DNA of 64,000 nt from Neobacillus cucumis (GTDB lineage Bacteria > Bacillota > Bacilli > Bacillales_B > DSM-18226). The stretch covers positions 62,001 to 126,000 of the forward strand of contig NZ_JAEHGC010000013.1 of assembly GCF_016107705.1 (NCBI RefSeq), in the 5' to 3' direction. This document shows, in pieces, positions 18,923 to 28,721 of this stretch (the first letter of the stretch is position 1; every line of letters starts with the position of its first letter). The notes under the pieces were generated by a model. That model saw only the letters and a list, made by a program, of their open reading frames with translations, ran no database searches and was not told the DNA's origin. The position numbers were made by a program, and so were the translations under genes.

Positions 18923-21900
18923 GCCGTTCATAATAGGCAGGATGCTCCCATTCTTTCCAGGAATATATATTTGCATTCTCCTGCTGAAGCCGTCCATTCA
19001 CTATTTCAGGAAATGTTTGGGTAAAAGTATCATTTTCCAGCATTACTACTGCCGTCCTGATTCCATTCAACTTCACACTGCCCTGTAATCCACCTTTCCA
19101 AATATCCCCCATCGCCTCTTTAAGACTTGGGTCCTTAATATTCAATAGCTGCCATGGAATTCTTCCTTCTAATACCAATTTATCTTTACTGATACTAACA
19201 TCTGTTAAAGAATTAAAATCATGACTTAAGGAATTGGCATTACCAAACTTTAACACTCCCGTTTCATAATCCTCAAAGGGAATCTTTTTCTTTGTGGATG
19301 GAATCATTTGCTCTTTATTAAGGGCAAGACGAATCGGATGGAATACTCCATTATCCTTTTGACTGGCATATGTTGCTTGTTTAAGCATCTTGAGCTGTTT
19401 ACCGTATTGATAGTAGAAGGGATCATAATAACTGTCCACCATCATTCTCGAATTCTTCTGACCAACTAACTGAACGTAAAAGTCAACTCCATAATCCAAT
19501 TTTACCTTTTTTGACCCTGCCTTTACCTTGGTTTGGCCTTGATGATCAATCGTATCAAAAAGCAAATAAGTGTTTTGTCTGTTCAAATCAATTGGCTTAT
19601 GAAATGAAAGCAGATAATATAAATACCCGCTGTCCGACGTGAATCGTACCTCCTTTATTGGAAGTCTGGCATTGTTTGTTTTATAAGCACTCTCAACTTC
19701 TGCCATGACCCAATCCTTTTCCTCGCCGTCTACCGTAATGGCGGTTTCTCGATATCCCGGTTCAAACGATAACAAGCCAAAGTGCTGTTCGTTTGTTTGC
19801 TGATTATTCCAAAAAGGTCTTCGGTCCGGGTCATCCAAATCCATCGTATTCCATGTTCGCTTAAACCACTCATCCTGCCAGGAAAAAACCATACCGCCTG
19901 CATAGCCCTCATTGACAATCGACTGAAATAACCACTGATTGATTTTTCCCTGATCCTCTTCTGAATGAAATCCTTGATTCATGCCATATGCATTTTTATG
20001 GGTTAACCCTCTTGAGGATGGAACACCGAATTCAGCTACCAGTACAGGCATCTTGTGGGCAGCGAGCAGGTCATGTAAATACCCGGCATAATTATTCTTT
20101 CTCCCGCTTTTATCCACATAGTTAAGGTACTTTTGCTCATAGTTTAGAAAATCGGGATAATAAGGATAGATATGATAGGAGGCAAATAGCCCTGCATGAA
20201 ATTGGTTACCTGCCCGAATATGATTGGGATCAACCGAAACCAAGTCCTCAGTTTCTAAAGGTTCATCCGGATGTTTTAATAAATCGGTTGTAACCCAATT
20301 GGTAAAGCTGATGGAGTGCTGCCAATGATACTTTGTCGCTTCATATTGAGAAGCAAATTCCATTAGCCCGGCAAGCCAAATTTCAAATGGTGATGCCCCA
20401 ATTGTTTTGAAATAGTTTCCCGTAAATGGGTGCATATTTGGGTGCTTTGAATTGGTGTTCGCCACCATACCGGGATCCCATTCTGTTCCAACAATAATCC
20501 CAAGAACATATTTTGAAATGTCATAAGAATACGTTCCGGACGCATGCCCCGGGCGTGCAGCCAGCTTGGCCCGGCCATGGATGATATCCACCATATTCTT
20601 AATCTCTGTTTTGGCATCACTTGTATTTTCTTTTGCAAAACTATCTTGAGTTCGAAGAAGATTTTCCTCATTGACCCATGTACCGTGAAACAAGAATAAC
20701 GGCTTTTTCGCCATTCGATTGTATTCATAAAAGGCCTCATAAAAGGCCGGCGGATGAAGAGTATAAATGCGGATCGCATTGGCATTCATGGCTCCAATTT
20801 CCTTAAACCAGCGCAAGTACTCTTCTTTAGAAATTGCCGTCTCCCCTGGAAAATACCCCGGCTTTCCAATCCCCATATTCACACCTTTTATGAGAAAGTT
20901 TGACCATTTTCCATTCCTCTTAATTTGAAGATAGAAATTCCCCGTCCGGCTGTTTGTCTTAATCCCCTTCGTCACACTCGATTCAACCGGTTCTTGCTTA
21001 ATTTGATGATACAGCCCATCTTTTAATATTCTTTTCAACATAGGGACATAGGTTTCCCAGTAAAATGAATTTCCTGCCCCAAAATGCTGTTTCCATAAAT
21101 CGAAGCCCTTTGTCTGATAGATTCCAGGCACATCCACTTCGTCAGCATAATCACCGGCGAAATAATAAGAAGTATATTTTGCATTTTGATGTGAAATCAC
21201 AGCAGGAAAGCTGGTTGGAATTCCAAAACTTTTCAATTTCTTCTTTGCAGCATTCGTAACCGGGAGTTGATAGTTGGCTAGGATTTCTTCATCATTTCTT
21301 GGTTGGATGATATCAAACCAATATTGATACTTGCCGTGAAGGTCTTCTTTAAATTGATTCCTTCCTTTCCTTGTTACTTGAAAAAGTAATCCATTATCGG
21401 TTAATTCCTTTTGGTCAATCACGACAATATAATTATTTTTACTTACAAATACAATACCTTGTCCGGAAAAAGTCCACTTCTTATTTTTTTCCTCGTACTG
21501 TTTTTTAACCCATTGGGGAACTTCTGTACTGTTTAAATCGGAAAAATACCGGCCAATCCAGCCGGACCAATCCAGGTTTAATAAGTTTGATATTTTGGAT
21601 CGGGCCGTTTCGGAGGTAGGACTTGCAAATGTGTTAAATTCAGCAATTAACGTTTTTCCTTTTGCTGTTAATAGCGACTTTTCGATTTGGTTGACATCAT
21701 GAGAATCTAATCCTCCATAAATCTTTTCGGATCTTTTTCCATATGGATTATGACGCTTAACATCTTCCTTATATACTCCGTACTGGTCGGTTAAATAAAA
21801 AACATCATACTGCGCTAAATCCTTAGGGAAAGGAATAATCTTGTAGCCGCTTCCTTTCTCTGGTTCATAGCCTTTATAATCCGAACGAGCTGAATAGGGA

Positions 21901-22103
21901 TTGTTTGTATTTTTAACATACTTTTCATTATTAAGAATCCAAACCAATCCCTTATGTTCTCGATACGACTGATTCGGAACGGTCTTATCCATGATTAAAA
22001 CGTTTAGCTTTTTTTCAGGTTGGATAAACCAAAGCCAAAAGGGACTCGTAAGAATCAACAAAAATAAGAAGACGTAAATCATTAAATAGACTTGCTTCTT
22101 CAT
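18864..22103 (-). CDS. Membrane-anchored TIM-barrel glycoside hydrolase with GAT-like and CBM9-like parts
   Basis: The 1079-residue protein starts with one signal-anchor helix (MKKQVYLMIYVFLFLLIL). Residues 30-320 resemble a class I amidotransferase-like fold seen in some glycosidases. Residues about 400-760 form a clan-A type barrel: FLIKGVNMGIGKPG, the probable acid/base Glu near 541 in IVGTEWDP, and the probable nucleophile Glu near 691 in PVLVAEFG. A C-terminal part beginning VDGEEKDW resembles CBM9-type sugar-binding modules. It overlaps the GT2 gene by 4 bp and is last in a five-gene operon. Like PslG or BcsZ elsewhere, it may trim the polymer made by the GT2 (inference). Domain borders are approximate. 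Confidence 0.72.
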   Translation of the reverse strand: MKKQVYLMIYVFLFLLILTSPFWLWFIQPEKKLNVLIMDKTVPNQSYREHKGLVWILNNEKYVKNTNNPYSARSDYKGYEPEKGSGYKIIPFPKDLAQYDVFYLTDQYGVYKEDVKRHNPYGKRSEKIYGGLDSHDVNQIEKSLLTAKGKTLIAEFNTFASPTSETARSKISNLLNLDWSGWIGRYFSDLNSTEVPQWVKKQYEEKNKKWTFSGQGIVFVSKNNYIVVIDQKELTDNGLLFQVTRKGRNQFKEDLHGKYQYWFDIIQPRNDEEILANYQLPVTNAAKKKLKSFGIPTSFPAVISHQNAKYTSYYFAGDYADEVDVPGIYQTKGFDLWKQHFGAGNSFYWETYVPMLKRILKDGLYHQIKQEPVESSVTKGIKTNSRTGNFYLQIKRNGKWSNFLIKGVNMGIGKPGYFPGETAISKEEYLRWFKEIGAMNANAIRIYTLHPPAFYEAFYEYNRMAKKPLFLFHGTWVNEENLLRTQDSFAKENTSDAKTEIKNMVDIIHGRAKLAARPGHASGTYSYDISKYVLGIIVGTEWDPGMVANTNSKHPNMHPFTGNYFKTIGASPFEIWLAGLMEFASQYEATKYHWQHSISFTNWVTTDLLKHPDEPLETEDLVSVDPNHIRAGNQFHAGLFASYHIYPYYPDFLNYEQKYLNYVDKSGRKNNYAGYLHDLLAAHKMPVLVAEFGVPSSRGLTHKNAYGMNQGFHSEEDQGKINQWLFQSIVNEGYAGGMVFSWQDEWFKRTWNTMDLDDPDRRPFWNNQQTNEQHFGLLSFEPGYRETAITVDGEEKDWVMAEVESAYKTNNARLPIKEVRFTSDSGYLYYLLSFHKPIDLNRQNTYLLFDTIDHQGQTKVKAGSKKVKLDYGVDFYVQLVGQKNSRMMVDSYYDPFYYQYGKQLKMLKQATYASQKDNGVFHPIRLALNKEQMIPSTKKKIPFEDYETGVLKFGNANSLSHDFNSLTDVSISKDKLVLEGRIPWQLLNIKDPSLKEAMGDIWKGGLQGSVKLNGIRTAVVMLENDTFTQTFPEIVNGRLQQENANIYSWKEWEHPAYYERLKKSYDILKNTYRSTEIRK

Positions 22104-23512
22104 TCGGAAACACCTTTTCTTTTCATCTCTCCCCAGCTTTGATCGCCTTTAAGCATCTGCAAAACTCCTTCACATCGAAAAAAAACCGTCATCGGGCGGT
22201 ACCAGATGGTTTCTGTTAAGGAATAGAAAAAAAGCTTTATAATATCGAATACTTTAGGATATTTGGTTAAACTCCATTCCTCCAGCAGTACGGCTGCCAT
22301 CGAAAAGATGGATCCATATAAGCACGACAGGAGAAATAACAGGATGGCAAATTCAATATAAATTCCTCCGAAAAATAGACAGAGAATCATAAATATATAG
22401 CCTAAAAATTCAATAATCGGACCAAAAAACTCCACAATCCAAAAATAAGGAAAAGATATCAGCCCAATCATACCGTATCGTGGATTAAAGGTGAGTTTGC
22501 GATGTGTCCAAAGGCTCTCGAATAATCCCCGGTGCCAGCGCCTTCTTTGCTTCCGAAGAATCGAAATGCTTTCGGGGACCTCCGTCCAGCATACGGGGTC
22601 AGGCACATACACAATCTTTTTCTTTAATCGTCTTTCCTTTACCATTCGATGAACACGGACCACTAATTCCATATCTTCACCAACGGTATCGGTTTTATAT
22701 CCCCCTGCTTCGATTACCCAGTGTTTAGAAAAAACACCAAACGCCCCCGATATAATAAGGAGAAGATTATGTCTGCTCAGGCCAATTCGCCCCATCAAAA
22801 AGGCCCGTAAATATTCAATAATTTGCATGACAACTAATGGTCTTTCTGATAAGCCAATTTTTATAATATGGCCATTTTGGATTTTACATCCGTTAGCAAT
22901 TCGGACACTGCCGCCTGAAGCAATCACCTCTTCATTTGAATCAATAATCGGCTTCATCACTTTTAAAAATGCATCCGGCTCAAGGACAGAGTCGCCATCC
23001 AGCGAGCAAAAATAGGGATAATGAGAAAAATTAAGACCCACATTCAAGGCATCTGCTTTTCCCCCATTCTCTTTATGAATAAGGAAAAGGTTCGAAAGAA
23101 TGGAGGATTGATAGATGGTTTTTATCGGGTTCGTTTCTACCTGTTTTCGGATTACTTTCTTTATTTCCTTCATATCATAATGCTCAATCATTTTTTGCAG
23201 CGTCATATCTGTTGAACCATCATTTACGACAATGATTTCAAACGAAGGATAATTAATACTTAACAAAGACCGAACGCTTTGGACAATCCCAACCTCCTCA
23301 TTATAGGCGGGAACAATAATCGATACCGGTTTTGAATAAATTTCATCCATATAGTCCTCATAGGCTTGATCCCGATCAAGTTGATATTCTTTTCGCAGCT
23401 GTAATATGGAGATCATTAAAATAATCGAGTAAAAACTGATGACAATAACCATGTATACAGCAATAAACCATCCAAATACTGAGACAATATCTCCCCACTG
23501 AATAGTTGGCAA
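22100..23512 (-). CDS. Processive family 2 glycosyltransferase (exopolysaccharide synthase)
   Basis: The 470-residue membrane enzyme has one N-terminal helix, a cytoplasmic GT-A domain and several C-terminal helices. The processive GT2 motifs are in order: VPAYNEE and VVNDGST, the DxD-type SLDGDSVLEPDA, GEDMEL, and QRRRWHRG (QxxRW). This is the pattern of PgaC/IcaA, hyaluronan and cellulose synthases, which polymerise a UDP-sugar and extrude the chain. The polymer cannot be read from the sequence. It sits 3 bp after the HEAT gene and overlaps the hydrolase gene. Confidence 0.88.
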   Translation of the reverse strand: MPTIQWGDIVSVFGWFIAVYMVIVISFYSIILMISILQLRKEYQLDRDQAYEDYMDEIYSKPVSIIVPAYNEEVGIVQSVRSLLSINYPSFEIIVVNDGSTDMTLQKMIEHYDMKEIKKVIRKQVETNPIKTIYQSSILSNLFLIHKENGGKADALNVGLNFSHYPYFCSLDGDSVLEPDAFLKVMKPIIDSNEEVIASGGSVRIANGCKIQNGHIIKIGLSERPLVVMQIIEYLRAFLMGRIGLSRHNLLLIISGAFGVFSKHWVIEAGGYKTDTVGEDMELVVRVHRMVKERRLKKKIVYVPDPVCWTEVPESISILRKQRRRWHRGLFESLWTHRKLTFNPRYGMIGLISFPYFWIVEFFGPIIEFLGYIFMILCLFFGGIYIEFAILLFLLSCLYGSIFSMAAVLLEEWSLTKYPKVFDIIKLFFYSLTETIWYRPMTVFFRCEGVLQMLKGDQSWGEMKRKGVSE

Positions 23513-23515
23513 ATT

Positions 23516-24553
23516 CTAAACCCCTTTATGGATCCACTCCCAAGCCATATCCTTTGCAAAGGGATCCTTTGTTGTTTCTAAAATCCTATTTAAAATCTCT
23601 TTTCCGTTCGAAAACTGGGAAATGGACTGTCCAGCTTGGTGACGAACCCACCATGATCGATCATGTAATAATTCCATTAATCTTGGAATACCTTTTTCTT
23701 CTTTTAATGAACCGATTAGTTTCGCCGCTAACATTCTCTCCTGCCATTTATCGGAATCCATTAGGTCTAGATATAAATCAATATCCTTAACAACTCCGAT
23801 GCTTGCTAATGCCTTTAATGCCCGGAGCTTGATTTCCCCGGTATAGTTTAAAAAAACCTTTTCAATAAAATATTGATAGCTTAATTCTTTTTTTATAGAT
23901 AGAACGTCAAGAAGCGCCATTTGTAGAGAGGTTTGCAGCTTATGGAAGCTTAGAACAAATTGATCCATTTGTTTTTGTTCTAGGCGGATGACAATACTGC
24001 GGTATTCAAACTCTGATAAATTAGAAAAGTCTTTTGTTAATAATCCAAGGATATCTTCGAATTGAAAAGAAGCTAGAATTCTTAAAATATGTACTGTTTC
24101 CTCATAGGAGAGCCCCTTCTTCTTTACCATCTTATAAACATCCTTTAAAAGGGGCCTAATATGGAAATCCTCAATATGATACAATACATTCATCCGACGG
24201 CTCCATCTTTTACTTTGGAGCCGTTTTCGATAATAATCTTTTAGATAAAGAGAGGCTAGTTCTGATAGGGCTTTTTTCTCCTGTTCCCCTTCTAAAACAT
24301 TTGCATACCTGCTAAGCATCTCCTCAATTGCTTTTAGTTGTTGGTTGTTCTGTGGATTTAATTCCCTTGAATAACCACCATCGGTCAGCAGCTTAAAGAT
24401 AACGGAATTATATCTTTGTTTGTAAGTTTCAATGGTTCTCCTTTTTTTTATAACAAATGCTTTTCGTATAATAAGGTACGTTAATAAAATCACCAATAAA
24501 CCACTAAAAGTCAGCGTGAGAATGGCCAGGTAAAAAAGCTCATTATGCAGCAT
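23516..24553 (-). CDS. HEAT-repeat protein with N-terminal membrane anchor
   Basis: The 345-residue protein begins with a helix (LAILTLTFSGLLVILLTYLII) and continues with a cytoplasmic helical region. HEAT/PBS-lyase-like repeats are clear between residues 230 and 330: LRALKALASIGVVKD, ERMLAAKLIGSLKEEKGIP and WWVRHQAGQSISQF. Such repeats bind partner proteins. Its place between a receiver and the GT2 suggests it couples signal to synthase (inference). Confidence 0.75.
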   Translation of the reverse strand: MLHNELFYLAILTLTFSGLLVILLTYLIIRKAFVIKKRRTIETYKQRYNSVIFKLLTDGGYSRELNPQNNQQLKAIEEMLSRYANVLEGEQEKKALSELASLYLKDYYRKRLQSKRWSRRMNVLYHIEDFHIRPLLKDVYKMVKKKGLSYEETVHILRILASFQFEDILGLLTKDFSNLSEFEYRSIVIRLEQKQMDQFVLSFHKLQTSLQMALLDVLSIKKELSYQYFIEKVFLNYTGEIKLRALKALASIGVVKDIDLYLDLMDSDKWQERMLAAKLIGSLKEEKGIPRLMELLHDRSWWVRHQAGQSISQFSNGKEILNRILETTKDPFAKDMAWEWIHKGV

Positions 24554-24554
24554 T

Positions 24555-24959
24555 TCAATTCATCCTTATTAACAGCCTGCGTATTCTTTCTTTTAATTCT
24601 TGAATACCAAACGGTTTTGTAACATAGTCATCTGCACCGAGCATTAAAGCACGCTGAACATAAGACTCACTTTTTCGCCCTGACAGCATGAGAACAGAAA
24701 TATTTGACCCATTATTATTCGTCTTTTTTACCTTTTGTAAAATCTCCATCCCATCCATTGCCGGCATAATCCCATCTAGAATGATGAGATGGTTCCTTGA
24801 ATCTTCGGCACGTTTCGATTCAAAAAAAGGAATTCCTCCCTCAAACGCCGCTACATCTAATTCAACTTGTTCAATCTCTATTGTTTTTAATATCTTTAGT
24901 AACAGGGATCGAATGATTTCTTCGTCATCAATAATAGAAACGAACACTATATTTTTCAT
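24555..24959 (-). CDS. Stand-alone response-regulator receiver domain
   Basis: The 134-residue protein is a single CheY-like receiver with no output domain. The acidic pair IDDEE, the phospho-acceptor Asp in LIILDGIMPAMDG near residue 58, the serine in VLMLSG and the lysine in YVTKPFG are all present, so it should be phosphorylatable. No cognate kinase is in the operon. The start at 24959 follows the upstream stop (TAA-A-ATG), suggesting translational coupling; an in-frame ATG at 24980 is possible. Confidence 0.85.
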   Translation of the reverse strand: MKNIVFVSIIDDEEIIRSLLLKILKTIEIEQVELDVAAFEGGIPFFESKRAEDSRNHLIILDGIMPAMDGMEILQKVKKTNNNGSNISVLMLSGRKSESYVQRALMLGADDYVTKPFGIQELKERIRRLLIRMN

Positions 24960-24960
24960 T

Positions 24961-25476
24961 TTATGATTTATACATCTCATTTTCTAAAATAATCACTTTT
25001 TCAGCAAATGAGGATTTTCCAATTTCTTTCGTATTCTCAACAAGCCGAAAAATATTGTCGCAGCATTTCTTCGCCCCTTTAATCAAAAGAGGTACACCTA
25101 TAGAATCAATCTTTAGACCTCTTGAAAAAAATCCGCCCATGGACATTACGAATGGAACGGTTGGAGATGTATTGGAGAATATGATTTTTTCCTCAAACGC
25201 AAACTTTGATTGTAGTAATAGGCTTAATTCCTTTAAAGCTGGGACAACTAATTTATTTCTCTTCCTTCCTATTGTATAAACTGGATTCCCGTCTTCATCC
25301 ATTCCATGAAAAATGATTTTTCCAAAATCGGCATGGGTTAATTTATTAAAATATTGTACATTTAAAATTTCTTCCGTCGTTAATTTCCTCTCAGATTGAG
25401 GTAATTGTTTTAAATGATAGGCCGCAGCCAATGAGGTTGTATGTGTTCCGCCGTAATCATTATAGATATAAATCAT
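24961..25476 (-). CDS. DUF3189 family protein
   Basis: The 171-residue protein starts MIYIYNDYGGTHTTSLAAAYH, the glycine-rich N-terminal pattern of DUF3189 (PF11385), known from Firmicutes and of unknown function. It has no membrane segment and contains a CC pair near residue 143. It is first in the operon with the receiver, HEAT, GT2 and hydrolase genes, so a role in the same process is likely. GTG and ATG codons lie 9 and 6 bp upstream, but AAGGGTGA spacing favours the ATG at 25476. Confidence 0.75.
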   Translation of the reverse strand: MIYIYNDYGGTHTTSLAAAYHLKQLPQSERKLTTEEILNVQYFNKLTHADFGKIIFHGMDEDGNPVYTIGRKRNKLVVPALKELSLLLQSKFAFEEKIIFSNTSPTVPFVMSMGGFFSRGLKIDSIGVPLLIKGAKKCCDNIFRLVENTKEIGKSSFAEKVIILENEMYKS

Positions 25477-25562
25477 GGCCATCACCCTTTTTCCTGTTGT
25501 GTATGTATATTATGGACATTTTTTCATTTGATTATTTTATAAAAAAGGGCTCTTAAATTGGT

Positions 25563-25586
25563 TGTTGATTTCCACTCCAATCAACA
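25563..25586. repeat. 24-bp scar of the palindromic repeat
   Basis: The site joins the two ends of the element seen at 8076-8210: TGTTGATT, then TCCACTCC, then AATCAACA. The whole interior is missing. It lies upstream of the DUF3189 operon. Confidence 0.6.
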
Positions 25587-25615
25587 TTGCTCAAAAGTTA
25601 ACATTGTCCTTTAAC

Positions 25616-25657
25616 ATAAAAAAGAGGTACTCCATATTTATGTGGAGATACCTCTTG
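25616..25657 (-). terminator. Terminator of deoC
   Basis: The stem AGAGGTACTCCA / TGGAGATACCTCT (one bulged A) is preceded on the plus strand by A6, giving a T-run on the minus strand after deoC. Confidence 0.8.
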
Positions 25658-25675
25658 GGACTTAAAATTGATTTT

Positions 25676-26350
25676 TTAATAATTACTTAAAGATAGTTCA
25701 CCTTTGCTGATTGCAACTCCTGAGCTCGCGCCAATTCGGGTAGCTCCTGCTTTTACCATTGCAAGGGCATCTTCACGGCTCCTGACACCCCCCGATGCCT
25801 TAACACCTATTTCTGGTCCAACGGTTTGACGCATAAGCTGGATATCTTCAACAGTCGCTCCGCCAGTTGAAAAACCCGTTGAGGTTTTTACATAATCTGC
25901 ACCGGCTTTAACCGCAAGCTCACAAGCTCTTACTTTTTCTTCATTTGTAAGCAGGCAGGTTTCAATAATCACTTTCGTTAATGCGTTTCCTTTAGCCGCT
26001 TCCACAACCGCACTAATATCTCGTTCCACTAATTCGTCATCACGGTCCTTAAGTGCTGCGATGTTAATAACCATATCGACTTCATCCGCACCATTTTCAA
26101 TTGCGTTATTTGTTTCAAATGCCTTTGTTTCCGGTGTTGAGGCACCGAGCGGAAAGCCAATTACCGTACATACCTTAACCTCAGGAGTATCTGCAAGCAT
26201 TTGTGCTGCCGTCCGAACCCATGTCGGATTTACACACACCGATGCAAAGGAGTACTCTTTTGCCTCTTCCACAAGTTTTATAATATCAGCTTTCGTAGCA
26301 TCTGCTTTTAATAATGTATGATCAATCATTTTTACAATATTTTGAGTCAT
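25676..26350 (-). CDS. deoC: Deoxyribose-phosphate aldolase
   Basis: The 224-residue enzyme cleaves 2-deoxyribose 5-phosphate to acetaldehyde and glyceraldehyde 3-phosphate in nucleoside salvage. It shows the DeoC pattern: [12 protein letters not shown] at the N terminus, [22 protein letters not shown], and the Schiff-base lysine in [17 protein letters not shown] near residue 155. It stands alone here; nupC, pdp and cdd are not in the window. A terminator follows. Confidence 0.95.
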   Translation of the reverse strand: MTQNIVKMIDHTLLKADATKADIIKLVEEAKEYSFASVCVNPTWVRTAAQMLADTPEVKVCTVIGFPLGASTPETKAFETNNAIENGADEVDMVINIAALKDRDDELVERDISAVVEAAKGNALTKVIIETCLLTNEEKVRACELAVKAGADYVKTSTGFSTGGATVEDIQLMRQTVGPEIGVKASGGVRSREDALAMVKAGATRIGASSGVAISKGELSLSNY

Positions 26351-26524
26351 CGTAAACTTCCCCCTTATTTAAATAACCATTCATTTTGTTATTCACTCTG
26401 TAACTATAACAAATAATTGAACATTTGTAAAAACTAAAATGAACATTATTTTATTAAATTACAATTCTTGTCTCTTTTAAGGGTTCATTTTTAGGGAAAA
26501 GTAAATCAAAGGGGGCAATTGATT

Positions 26525-28699
26525 ATGAATAAGCTCGGCAGTTTCATTTATAAACACCGAAAACTTGTCCTTTTCACCTGGTTTTTTGCCATTATTGTAT
26601 TAGGCTTTTTCGCATCGAAATTGCCATCCGTATTAAGTGGCAATGGTTTTGAATATAACGGGGAATACAACAAAACAAGAGAGATTCTTGAAAGAGATTT
26701 TGGACAGCCTAAATCCTCGATTATCCTTGTGTTTCAACGAGAGAAATCGATTAGTGACCAAGACTGGAAATCATTTATAGAGGATACATTCCTAAATCTG
26801 AAAAACTTTGATGGGGCAAAAAAAGTCATCTCCCCTTATGCACAAGAAGGAATGCTAAAAGAAAATTATGCTTACGGACTGATCACCTTTCAAAAAAAAG
26901 CCGAAGTTCTTGGAAAAGAAATTGTCCAATTAAAGCAAAAACTGAAAAATCGAAAAGGTCTAAAGGTAACCATGACGGGTGAACCCGTTATTGTGAAAGA
27001 TTTGAATACTGCCAGCCAAGAGGACCTTGCTAAGGCAGAAATGATTGGACTCCCCATCACTTTACTTGTCTTGATCCTTGCTTTCGGTGGATTGGTTGCT
27101 GCTGCTACACCGCTCATTATAGGTGTTGTATCCATTTTAATAACGATGGGAACGGTTTATTTCTTTAGCTACGGAGCCGATTTGACGATTTTCATTTTAA
27201 ATATTATTCCAATGATTGGCCTCGCCTTAAGTATTGATTTTGCTTTACTTTTTATCAATCGCTATAAAGAAGAGCTGCAGCGGAATTCTGTACCACAAGC
27301 TGTTAAAATCACTGTTGCAACCGCCGGCCGTTCGATCATTTTTTCAGGACTTTGTGTGTTTATTGGTTTGTCTGGACTCTGGTTTATTCAAATCGATATC
27401 TTTCAAAATGTGGCTCTCGGTGGAATGACGGTTGTGTTTATTTCAGTATTTTGTGCGTTAACTTTTCTTCCTGCCCTCCTATCTGTCATTGGGAATGGGA
27501 TTAATAAATTTAGCCTTTTGAAGATTGCGGAAAATCAAACAAGTATATGGCATCGGTTTGCAAAGTTTGTCATGAATCATCCTATTTTTTTAACCATAGT
27601 AGCCCTTGCGATTTTGCTGGTTGGTCTAATTCCTGTAAGACAAATGATTCTAACCATTCCAGGCACAGATTCCCTGCCGCCAACTTATCCTTCAAGAATG
27701 GCGTATGAAGTGTTTCGCGACCATTTTATCCCGAAGAACAAGCGGGAGGATAAAAAAGTAACGGTAATTCTTGAATCAAAGAAGGATTTTTTGAATAAAG
27801 AAAACTTAATAAAGGCAGAAAAAGTCGTCGATAAAATTCAAAAAGACTCATTAGTCCATACCATCAATTCTCCTTTTTCCACTACGGGAATGAAACATGC
27901 AGAACAGTTAGATCAATTTTTGAAATACGGACCAAAACAAAAGGTTATACCAGTAAAGGATTATTATTTAAGCGGAAATAAAATGCGTCTGGAAGTTTTT
28001 TTAAACACCGGTGAGCACTCCGCCAAAGCCAGGGAATGGGTTGATTCTTGGTCTAAACGGGATTTAGGAATCAAGGCTTCCTTTGGGGGCACAATTAAAT
28101 TTGAGCAGGAAATATTTGATGAAATTTTCTCAAAGGCTCCCTACGGCTTATTGTTAATTTTTGCATCCACCTTTTTAATTCTCATGGCAGCCTTTCGCTC
28201 GATTCTTATTCCATTAAAGGCCATTTTGATGAATGTTTTAAGCCTGGGATGTACGTTCGGCATTGTGGTTTGGATATTCCAGCAGGGACATTTCGGATTA
28301 AAACCGGTGGATATTGCTTTAATTTTACCTGTATTCGTTTTTACGCTTGTTTTTGGCTTATCTATGGATTATGAAGTATTTTTGATTTCTAGGATTCAGG
28401 AGTTTTATTTAAAAACAGGCGATAACAGCGTAGCAACCATAGCCGGGTTAACGTATACGAGTAAAATTATTACTTCTGCTGCTGCTATTATGATTGTTGT
28501 AACCGGGGCATTTGCCTTTACAGGTGTTATGCCGATCAAACAATTGGGTGTCGGGATTGCAATTGCGATTTTTATTGATGCTACCATAGTGAGAATGGTC
28601 CTTGTACCGGCTTTAATGAAGCTGCTTGGTGATTGGAACTGGTGGTTTTTTGGGTATAAAAATAAACAGCTTCGTGGCAATCGAAAAAAGCCAGCCTGA
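26525..28699 (+). CDS. MMPL/RND family transporter (YdfJ-like)
   Basis: The 724-residue membrane protein has two MMPL halves, each with one helix, an external loop and a five-helix bundle. GLALSIDFALLFINRYKEEL and GLSMDYEVFLISRIQEF are the paired signatures with the proton-relay aspartates. The length equals B. subtilis YdfJ as I recall it. The substrate is unknown, possibly lipids or amphiphiles. A TTG at 26519 is too near the AAGGGGG ribosome site, so the ATG at 26525 is preferred. The terminator overlaps the stop codon. Confidence 0.88.
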   Translation: MNKLGSFIYKHRKLVLFTWFFAIIVLGFFASKLPSVLSGNGFEYNGEYNKTREILERDFGQPKSSIILVFQREKSISDQDWKSFIEDTFLNLKNFDGAKKVISPYAQEGMLKENYAYGLITFQKKAEVLGKEIVQLKQKLKNRKGLKVTMTGEPVIVKDLNTASQEDLAKAEMIGLPITLLVLILAFGGLVAAATPLIIGVVSILITMGTVYFFSYGADLTIFILNIIPMIGLALSIDFALLFINRYKEELQRNSVPQAVKITVATAGRSIIFSGLCVFIGLSGLWFIQIDIFQNVALGGMTVVFISVFCALTFLPALLSVIGNGINKFSLLKIAENQTSIWHRFAKFVMNHPIFLTIVALAILLVGLIPVRQMILTIPGTDSLPPTYPSRMAYEVFRDHFIPKNKREDKKVTVILESKKDFLNKENLIKAEKVVDKIQKDSLVHTINSPFSTTGMKHAEQLDQFLKYGPKQKVIPVKDYYLSGNKMRLEVFLNTGEHSAKAREWVDSWSKRDLGIKASFGGTIKFEQEIFDEIFSKAPYGLLLIFASTFLILMAAFRSILIPLKAILMNVLSLGCTFGIVVWIFQQGHFGLKPVDIALILPVFVFTLVFGLSMDYEVFLISRIQEFYLKTGDNSVATIAGLTYTSKIITSAAAIMIVVTGAFAFTGVMPIKQLGVGIAIAIFIDATIVRMVLVPALMKLLGDWNWWFFGYKNKQLRGNRKKPA

Positions 28700-28720
28700 A
28701 AAAACGGCTGGCTCTGTTTT
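28689..28720 (+). terminator. Terminator overlapping the MMPL stop codon
   Basis: The stem AGCCAGCC / GGCTGGCT has the TGA stop inside its loop and is followed by CTGTTTT. Confidence 0.75.
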
Positions 28721-28721
28721 A

